NCBI GenBank assembly: GCA_963854735.1 | Contig: OY978109.1 | Span: forward strand, 558,001-622,000 | DNA from: Marvania coccoides | Lineage: Eukaryota; Chlorophyta; Trebouxiophyceae; Chlorellales; Chlorellaceae | Direction of reading: 5' to 3' | Length of the DNA stretch: 64,000 nucleotides | Part shown: piece after piece, positions 57,141-64,000 of the stretch | Layout of the letters: each line of letters starts with the position of its first letter | Position numbering within the stretch: position 1 is the first letter of the stretch | Made by a program: the position numbers and the translations under genes | Notes under the pieces: generated by a model | Told to the model about the DNA's origin: nothing | What the model saw: only the letters and a program-made list of their open reading frames with translations | Databases searched by the model: none

Positions 57141-57386
57141 GGTTACCGCAACTGGAAGAAAATCCCCATGCAGCCGTGCCCCCGGCTGGAGGGAGCGCTG
57201 TTGACGGTGTGGCAGCGCTTTCCCGAAGATCTGCCCCAGCTGTTTGCGAGGCTGGAGGACAGCGTGAGGTTCAGGGTGCAGATGGCACTGGCCTGCTTGC
57301 AGCGCTGCGCTCCCCCGCAGCTGGGCGAGAGGCTGCGCATGGTCATCTTGCAAGAGAGTCTGCAGCCGCGGTTGATTGTGCGGTAG
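57141..57386 (+). pseudogene. orphan C-terminal module of the interrupted ankyrin gene
   Basis: Reads GYRNWKKIPMQPCPRLEGAL, LTVWQRFPEDLPQLFARLED and LQRCAPPQLGERLRMVILQE to a stop. It continues precisely where the ankyrin half stops at 55997 and is now separated from it by the LINE. It has no start of its own. Sequence before it ends in tatgcag, which could act as a splice acceptor, so rescue by splicing cannot be excluded. Confidence 0.75.
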
Positions 57387-58002
57387 TCGGTAGTTGTAAT
57401 TTAGGAGGGAGTTTTGAGGTTTGATTTGGAATAAACATATAATATTTTTGTGCTTCAAGTGTGAAGAAAGAATCTTACCGTTGCCAATAATTCACGAAAC
57501 CTGACTGCAGCACAAAGTAAAACACAAATATTTTGTGTTCCTATGTATAGGATTGGGCATATGGAAATATAGAGAGTTCATATGCCCAATAGAGAGTATA
57601 TATATATATAGGCTTCGTAAAGAGACGGCAACAAAGGCCACGCAGCAGAGAGGCAGCTGTGGTCCTAGCAAAGCGAGAGGTGCAATTATACTCCCCCCGA
57701 GACATCCCATCCCAGGAGGATACTTTGTCCATTTTGTGTTTGTGGTTGAGTTTCAAAATTGCAAGTTCTGTTTTGACACTCTCGGCACGTTTCAGCTGTC
57801 AACAAAACTAGCTCTCCAGCGCGGTCTAAGGATAGGCTTGGTTCTTGCAACTGGTGCGGGATCGGGAGGGTGCTGAGAACATAGAATCCGAATCCTTTGG
57901 AGCTGCGAGCCGATTTAATTATGAGTCGATGGAAATTAGCTTTTGGACCAAATTGATGCAGAATCGGACGCTCGATTCTCATTGAAGGGTGAAATACTTA
58001 TT
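57387..58002. other. spacer before the tRNA gene
   Basis: AT-rich with a short TA run at ~57597-57611. A pair of similar segments (gcatatggaa and catatgccca around 57557-57590) forms a weak inverted repeat. No gene. Confidence 0.5.
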
Positions 58003-58148
58003 GGCCGTTTGGTCTAGGGGAATGATACTCGCTTCGGACATAGTTAAATCGGTGTTTTGAAGGACTCCTTCTGACATCCACTGCGTTCCCAGCTAGCAGC
58101 TGGTCGAGAATGTGCGAGTGGTCGCGAGTTCGAGTCTCGCAACGGCCC
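58003..58148 (+). tRNA. tRNA-Pro (anticodon CGG) with intron
   Basis: Exons 58003-58038 and 58113-58148 give a 72-nt tRNA. Acceptor stem GGCCGTT pairs with AACGGCC; discriminator C is usual for eukaryotic proline tRNA. D arm GTC/GAT, anticodon stem CTCGC/GCGAG with loop TTCGGA plus T, and T arm GCGAG-TTCGAGT-CTCGC are all complete. The anticodon CGG is at 58035-58037. The 74-nt intron (58039-58112) sits one base 3' of the anticodon, the canonical 37/38 site cut by the tRNA splicing endonuclease. Confidence 0.93.
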
Positions 58149-58157
58149 TTTTGTTTT
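58149..58157 (+). terminator. RNA polymerase III terminator
   Basis: TTTTGTTTT directly follows the discriminator base of tRNA-Pro, giving two T4 stops. Confidence 0.85.
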
Positions 58158-58427
58158 GCCATCAAAGACCAGTTCTTCTGATTATGGGCGTTGCCTATAG
58201 TACAAGGACTCCTATAGTCAAAATATATATTAAATTCATATATTAAATGCACATTTTAACTGCTCCCAGTCACCAAACGCAAACCACATAAAAATAGTAC
58301 AATCACGCTGCAGCGCAACATTCTTGTTTATGAAATGCAAATTATCCTTAGTAACTTATAGGCATTAAACCCATAAACCCATTATGGAAAAATTATCCTT
58401 AGTAACTTTTCTCATTGCCCCTCACAT

Positions 58428-60652
58428 TCAAGACTGCTTCAGCGAGGCGGTGGGGGGCACGGGCCCAAAGTCTGTGATGACTTCCCTGTGGGTGGACCAC
58501 ACCAGGCGGATGGCCTCTGGCGTGCCGATGCCAGCGCCCCTGGGGTCGCCGGCAGGGCCAAACCAGTGGTTCTGAGGAGCGCCTGCGCACAGTGGGGAAG
58601 AAAAAAAAAGAAAAAAAATTATAATGCGTAGTGGTATCATGATGCAGAAAGAGCAGTTGCGTTCCTCCTGCTCGCCATTTTTTTTTTATTTTATTACCAA
58701 ACTAGACAAAATTTAAAATATGAAAAAAAAAATGATATTTTTTAAAGAGAAACTTGCCTGTGGTCCTGGCGCGGATGCCGGCGTAGGTGGTGCCGTTGAC
58801 GGTGCTGGCAAGGATGCGGTTGACGAACCTGATGTCGTTCGACACCACCGCCGCCGTGAGGTGCGCCTCCATGCGCTCGCACGCCTCCAGCACGTGCGCT
58901 TCGTCGTGCGCCCCAAACTGCGTCAGCACCTGGAAGGGGCCGAACACCTCGGTGGTGGCCAGCTCAAAGTTTCCGGGCTTCAGCAGCTCGGACAGCGGCA
59001 CAAACACCGCAGTAGGCTGAATCGCCCCATACACCTCTGGGATCGAGTGCCCCTCCAAAGGGGCCCCTCCGAACGCCAGCCGCGCGCCCGGAATCTCCAG
59101 CAGCTTCTTGGCGTGGTCCAGCATGGCCTGTGTGGTCCAGGACAGCACCGGACCGATGGTGAGATTGCCCAACGTTCGCGCCGCCGCCTTTTTGGCCAGC
59201 GCCGCCTCCAGCCCCGCGCTGGCCCAGTTGTCGTGCATGAAAAGGATGCTCTGCGCGCTGCACTTCTGCCCCGAGCACGCGTAGGCGTCCTGGTCGCACT
59301 GCCAAGCCACGTAGTCGAATTCAGAGACGTCGGGGCCCAGAATCTTCCAATCGAAGCCTGCGTCCTCCAGAAACACGCGCCCGTGGTGGTTCTTGGCTAG
59401 GTGCTCCGCCACCTTGCGGCTGCCGGTGAACAGCGTGGAGGGCGGCTTGGCCTGCGCCAGAATTTCACCGACGGTGGCGCCGGAGCCATGGATGAGGTCT
59501 AGGTCGGATGGGTCAAGCCCACAGGCGTGCAGCAGCCGCACAAACTCCTCTACCACCACGGAAACTCTGGAGGGGGAGAGAGAGGGGGGGGGGGGGGGAG
59601 AAGATGAACAAAAAAATGTACATACACAATTTCTTCATAATTTTTTCAAAGAAATTTTCTCCCTTGAAAACTTCAATTTCCCATGACAAGTATGCGTTTT
59701 TTAAATACGCTCACCTTCTGTCCACGTGCACCAGCGGCTTGTTTCCCATGTAGAGCGCACCCATGAGCTGCAGCACCGGAATTTCCAGCGGGAAGTTGAA
59801 GGGCGCAATCAGTGCGACGGGGCCAAAGGGGAAGCGGTAGCCGGTGCTCTGCTGCCCGGTGTGGTCTCCAGGGGTGGTGAAACCTGGAGAAAAAGGGATG
59901 TTTTGGGGGTGGGTGGATTTTTTTTTTATACGTCACTTTGAAAGAAAAAAAATCCGTTCCTATCAACTGCAGAACATCCCCCACAAAGTATTTGACTCGA
60001 TCTATTTATTCCTCTGTTGCGTACCTTTGGCCAGAAACCGAGGGTTGTCGCCGCCAAAGTTGTCCAGAAAAAGGCGAGTCACCTTGACCTCCCCCATCGC
60101 CTGGGCCATGCTCTTGGGCGCCACGCGCTGAATGAGGTGCGCAAAATGGCGCGCAACCTCGTCCTTGCGCAGCTCCGCCGCCGCCTTGAAGGTCACGTCC
60201 CCCAGCATGAGGTAGCGCTCGGGGTTTTTCAGCGGGTTGTGGAGGCCGGTTTTGGGAACGGCTTTGAGGGATTGCACAAAGGGCTCAATCTCGTAGAGCT
60301 GGGTGTCTGGGCAGCGCAGAAAGGGCTCGCCGTTGAGGGGGTCGGGCAGCACCATGTGCTTCTCAGTGGGCGTCCACTCCCCGAAGACTGAATAAACAAT
60401 TTTGAAGAGCGGTGGCGTGAACAATTATAGTGGCTCAGTAGCTCAGCCAATGGCTTGATTAAAGCTCTGGGGGTTGTGAAAGACTTAACAGAAGAACCTA
60501 AATTAATTTTTCCGAAAAAAAAACTCACCCAAGTTGGTGGGCTCGGCAGGAGCGGCGCCAGACATCTTGGCCGGGTCGAATTTCGACCAAGAGGCGACGC
60601 CCCGGGCGATGGATCGGAGATCCAGAGCCTTGGCTGTCTTCCGCACAAGCAT
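58428..60652 (-). CDS. P5CDH: delta-1-pyrroline-5-carboxylate dehydrogenase (ALDH12)
   Basis: Mitochondrial NAD-dependent enzyme that oxidises P5C/glutamate semialdehyde to glutamate, the second step of proline breakdown; 539 aa. Exons 60652-60529, 60387-60025, 59883-59715, 59566-58758 and 58582-58428, phases consistent; intron 4 has a GC donor (ACAG|GCAAGT). A basic leader (MLVRKTAKALDLRSIARGVA) fits mitochondrial import. Landmarks: FGEWTPTEKHMVLPDPLNGE, PFGPVALIAPFNFPLEIPVL, STLFTGSRKVAEHLAKNHHG, FLEDAGFDWKILGPDV, AYACSGQKCSAQSILFMHD with the catalytic Cys, ATTEVFGPFQVLTQF, and NHWFGPAGDPRGAGIGTPEA. The last is specific to plant ALDH12. Convergent with the tRNA-Pro gene. Confidence 0.96.
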
Positions 60653-61693
60653 TGCTGCCGGTTGCGAGCTTCCGAGGCAACTGTGGGCGCTTCGATGTGT
60701 TGATTTCACCCCAAATTTTTTAAGTTGAACAATGTGTCAGCCACGGTGCCCCACAAGCGTAGGGAAGCGTACGAATATTTTGGTTATACTTTAAACTGTT
60801 GAAAACGTCGGGAAAATTTTGATCGGAGTCGAGAGAAGCAGCATCATTTTATAACACGTGACTGTGGCAGCTGGTGAGAAGCTGGCGACTCTGGTTGATG
60901 ATGGAAAGAACCGGGCATCTGGCCGAGCACCACCGCATGCGCCTGTAAAGGAAAATATTTCTGCAGCATGCCCTCACTGGAGGCGGTGCCTTCCACTGCG
61001 CGAGCTGTGAACTGATGAATAAGTTTAGTATGAGAAGGCTCAGTTTTCAGGATGCTTAAATAAAAGACTGGAAAGCCCCAAGGTCTTGTTGACCGTGTGA
61101 TTACAACGCTGTCACGGTATTGACGGCAACCGGCGATGGAGTTTCAGCAGCAACTTGTTATATATATATATATATATATATTTATTTATGAACAATATAT
61201 TTATGAACAATAATGCTGCACGCTGGATGCCACGCTAGAGCGCCCTCTGGATGCCATTGTCATCCAGCATGGCATCCCTTCCTACACGATGGATGCCCCG
61301 CTGGATGGCTGCGGGGTGACAGTGGCATCCAGGGGGTGTTCCAACTTGGCATCCAGCGGTCATCCAGCGTGCTGCGTTGGATCTCAAAGCTGGTGGTGTC
61401 ATCTGGCGCAGACCGCCTGCTGAGGCGTTGGTGGGCGGCGACAAAAAATTCCAACCTCCCGAAATAGTTCCCCACGGCCGGGGAGGAGACTGTAGGAGGA
61501 GGAAAGCATGGCTTGGTCTTTAGTCATCCTCATGTTTGTTGCAAGGCGGAATAAAACCACACAAATCAACTTTGCTTTCTTCTTCAGAAATGTGTTTATT
61601 ATAAATAACATTTCCACTGAAGTGTTGCTTTCTCTTATAAAATAAAACTAATAACCAATTCCTTCCTGAACAGCCAAAAAATTAGTTAGAAAC
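60653..61693. other. gene-free stretch upstream of P5CDH
   Basis: P5CDH promoter, a (TA)n tract at ~61159-61182 and an odd array of catccagc motifs, listed separately. No gene is recognised. Confidence 0.55.
61222..61368. repeat. cluster of gcatccagc motifs in both orientations
   Basis: About eight copies of ggcatccagc or its complement gctggatgcc, several with one mismatch, within ~150 bp: near 61222, 61246, 61261, 61288, 61300, 61324, 61348 and 61361. Spacing is irregular. It is not a simple tandem repeat. Confidence 0.65.
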
Positions 61694-62600
61694 TCAACCT
61701 GCCCCCACCCCCGAGTCGCCTCGACAGGCCAAACTGCTCTGCAGCACCACCACACGCAGCTTCTCCTCCAACCCAGGCACTCTGAGGTGCAAAAACAGCA
61801 ACATCGCCCGCACTCTGCGCTTCACTCCCTCCTCCAGCCTCAAAAATAGCTCTTTCAGGTCTTCTCTTGGGTTGTTCCGCCAAACAGTCAACAGCGCGAG
61901 CTGAAGGCAAGAACAGGGTGCAGAGATCTTGGCCCAAGTGCGGTAGCCAGCTGCATCCAACGCAGGCCCCACCACAGCGACCCGAAACCGCCCCTCCCAC
62001 TCTGAATCCCCGCCCGCTGCCACCAAAACTCGCGCCAGCGCTAAATTGCTGCTGGAAGAGAGGCGTCGTGCCGGACTGCTCCGCGATTTTGGGATTTGCG
62101 CCGCCGACTTGCGTGAGGGTTTTCACCGCGTTTGTGTGGCCGTTGCGAGCCGCGAGGATGAGTGGCATTTATCGCCCAGCATGACGGCATTGACGTCTGC
62201 TCCCGCCAGTATCAACAGGCGCACCTCCTCCTCGAAGCCGTCCTCTGCGGCGTAGTGCAGCGCCGTGATGGCCATACCATCCTTTGCGGTTGCTTCGACG
62301 CCGTCCGTAAAAAGCTGCGGCGCCACCGCAGGGCCTCCCTGTAAGCAAGCAGCGTGCAAGGCGGTGCGGTCGTTGACATTTACCGCTCACGGGTTGCCTC
62401 CAGCTTCGATGAGACGAGCGACGACGTGGGCGTGGCCGTTCTGCGCTGCCAAGTGAAGGGTGGTGGGGCAGCACTCTGTGGGGGCGTCGAGGTCTCAGCC
62501 GTCCTCCCGTAGCAGCCGCCCGACTTCGTCTACATCGCCCTGAAAGGCGGCTTCGTGAAGGGCGGTAACCCCGCAGTGTTCGTCCAGTAAGACATGCAAT
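61694..62600 (-). pseudogene. decayed ankyrin-repeat gene with C-terminal module
   Basis: The minus strand carries the same architecture as the neighbouring ankyrin genes but is broken four times. Repeats are seen in GVTALHEAAFQGDVDEVGRL, TTLHLAAQNGHAHVVARLIE, ITALHYAAEDGFEEEVRLLI and PLILAARNGHTNAVKTL. In-frame TGA stops lie at 62497-62495 and 62389-62387; one-base shifts occur near 62170 (after VMLGDK) and near 62050 (after GTTPLFQ). The module at the end is intact: ALDAAGYRTWAKISAPCSCL, QLALLTVWRNNPREDLKELF and LRLEEGVKRRVRAMLLFL. Introns could explain a frame change but not the two stops, each one C-to-T step from CGA. The 5' end is unclear. Confidence 0.75.
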
Positions 62601-62916
62601 TTAAAATTTGGTTCCCAAAAATAATTCGATGTGATCTTAAAGGGGGGGGTGGGGGGTGGGGGGGCTACTTCCAAGGCATGTTTGATCGCAATACAACATG
62701 AAAACAAAGAAAATAATTAACTACGCGTTCAGGGGGAATGCTCTTTGCTGGGCCTTGCGAGATTGACGGGCAATTGGCTTGTTCCGTTTCGCCTCAAAAC
62801 AGCATTCATTAATTTTTATTAGAACCCTAAAATACGTCATCCTCTCGTGTCGCTCCTGCTGCACGCGGAAAGTGATCAATCAATCCCAACAAAACTCCTG
62901 CTCTTGCACAAGTTAA

Positions 62917-64000
62917 ATGACGATTCGGTGTTGGGTTTTGCTTCTTCTGCTCGCGTCATGTCGAGCCGCCAACGTCCTCGTCCAGCACACGCCTGGAGGC
63001 GAGTTTTCTCCTTTTCCCTTTAACCACCGTCCCGCCCCGCCCTGTTCTATAATATTTCCTTAATATTTTCTCTCGCCCCTAATGAACCTCCTTCGCAGGG
63101 TCCTCCCACCTCATGGCGCTGCTCAGAATATCCGAGGAGCTGGCCAGCAGGGGCCACCACATCACTTTATGCCTGGAAGACTGGGAGGTCGCTACATTTG
63201 CTTCTAAAGGCGTTCTGGCTAACGAAAATTACACGCTGCTGGTCAACAGAGCATACGCCACGCCCGAAGAGGGCCAGCGGGAGTTTATCGCCATTCGGGA
63301 CAAGATGGCGAGCCTGGGGCACAATCCTATAGCGGCATTGACGTTTGTGCTGGGTGTGCAAGCAGACCTGTGCAAGCAGTTTGTGCTGAACCCGCGCACG
63401 GCCAAGGCGCTGGCGGAGGTGGAGGTGGACCTAGTGATCGCCGATTTTTCCAACCCCTGCGCCGTCATCATTGCCGGTGAGTTTTCTTTTTATCGGGTTT
63501 TTTTTTCCAGTTATTTTACTGGTGTTTTCCCAGAGGCTTTATATTTTACTCTGGAAAGGCCTGTCATGGAAAGAACGCCATAAAGTGCAGCTGTCTTCAT
63601 TTTTTCTGCTGAGATTTGAGATTGTTTATGAAGGTCTCGAAGCAAACGTCTTTCTTCCTAATTTGTTTGCCGCCGTGGAATATAATCGAAGGCAGCACCT
63701 TCTTCATAACATTAATATTATAAAACCAAGCAGCAGCACCTCTTCACCCCTTCACCCCTCCCACTGCTCTTTTGCAGATATGAAGCTGGTGCCTTATGTC
63801 ATTTTCAGTCCCACCTCCCTGGGGGAGCCGCTTACCACCGCCATGGCGGGCGTGCACCTCCCCCCCGCCACCTTCCCCATGCACGGCACCGGCATGCAGC
63901 CGCGAATGACCTTTCTTCAGCGCATGGTGAACTTCGCCGCCTACCACTTCATGGCCCGGGTGCTGGCGCCTGGCATGCTGCACAACGACCTGCGGCGGGA
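62917..64000 (+). CDS. UDP-glycosyltransferase with signal peptide, 5' part
   Basis: Start of a GT1-family (UGT-like) glycosyltransferase that runs off the window end. Exons 62917-62998, 63099-63476 and 63778 onward; intron 1 has a GC donor (GGAG|GCGAGT) and is needed to join VLVQHTPGG to SSHLMALLRI. Residues 1-~18 (MTIRCWVLLLLLASCRAA) are a signal peptide, as in animal-type UGTs anchored in the ER. The N-terminal acceptor-binding half shows TPGGSSHLMALLRISEELAS and RGHHITLCLEDWEV (the usual G-S-H motif and Rossmann start), VDLVIADFSNPCAVIIADMK and LVPYVIFSPTSLGEP. The UDP-binding signature would be in the missing half. Acceptor unknown. Confidence 0.85.

Overview
This window is nuclear DNA of a green alga (Chlorophyta; I cannot fix the order). 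The signs are a nuclear photosystem I subunit N gene with a plastid/thylakoid leader, plant-type glutamate-cysteine ligase, plant-type P5C dehydrogenase (ALDH12), diaminopimelate epimerase with a transit peptide, SBP-box and AP2 transcription factors, and an algal hybrid-cluster protein. Coding exons are GC-rich. Introns are short, T-rich and mostly GT-AG, with an unusual share of GC-AG. Gene models were built by hand: each junction was chosen so that phase is kept and the protein matches its family. Products come from recognising family motifs, not from searches.

Layout. 0-18.5 kb is mixed housekeeping: the 3' part of an SNF2/RING helicase, a divergent SBP factor, psaN, an MDP1-type HAD phosphatase, a plastid DEAD-box helicase of RH3 type, GSH1, a single-AP2 factor and a 2-oxoglutarate dioxygenase. 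19.9-42.5 kb is the most unusual part. It holds two tandem GH92 alpha-mannosidases, one GH125 exo-alpha-1,6-mannosidase, three FkbM-type methyltransferases, one METTL24-like methyltransferase and one DUF268 methyltransferase-like protein. All eight start with a short cytosolic tail and one hydrophobic segment, as type II Golgi/ER proteins do. Only dapF and a small charged protein lie among them. I suggest a physically clustered set for trimming and O-methylating mannose-rich glycans.

42.8-62.6 kb is rich in ankyrin-repeat genes that share an unrecognised C-terminal module of about 75 residues. Two look intact, one is cut by a 5'-truncated non-LTR retrotransposon that is fused in frame, one is a decayed pseudogene, and a fifth trace of the module lies at 18.7 kb. 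Between them are a second SBP gene with a 9-nt microexon, a transit-peptide hybrid-cluster protein, a tRNA-Pro(CGG) with a 74-nt intron, and P5C dehydrogenase. The window ends inside a secretory UDP-glycosyltransferase gene.

The two GH92 genes share a 565-bp block with only four differences and no indels, intron included, while their other exons are clearly diverged. This points to recent gene conversion.
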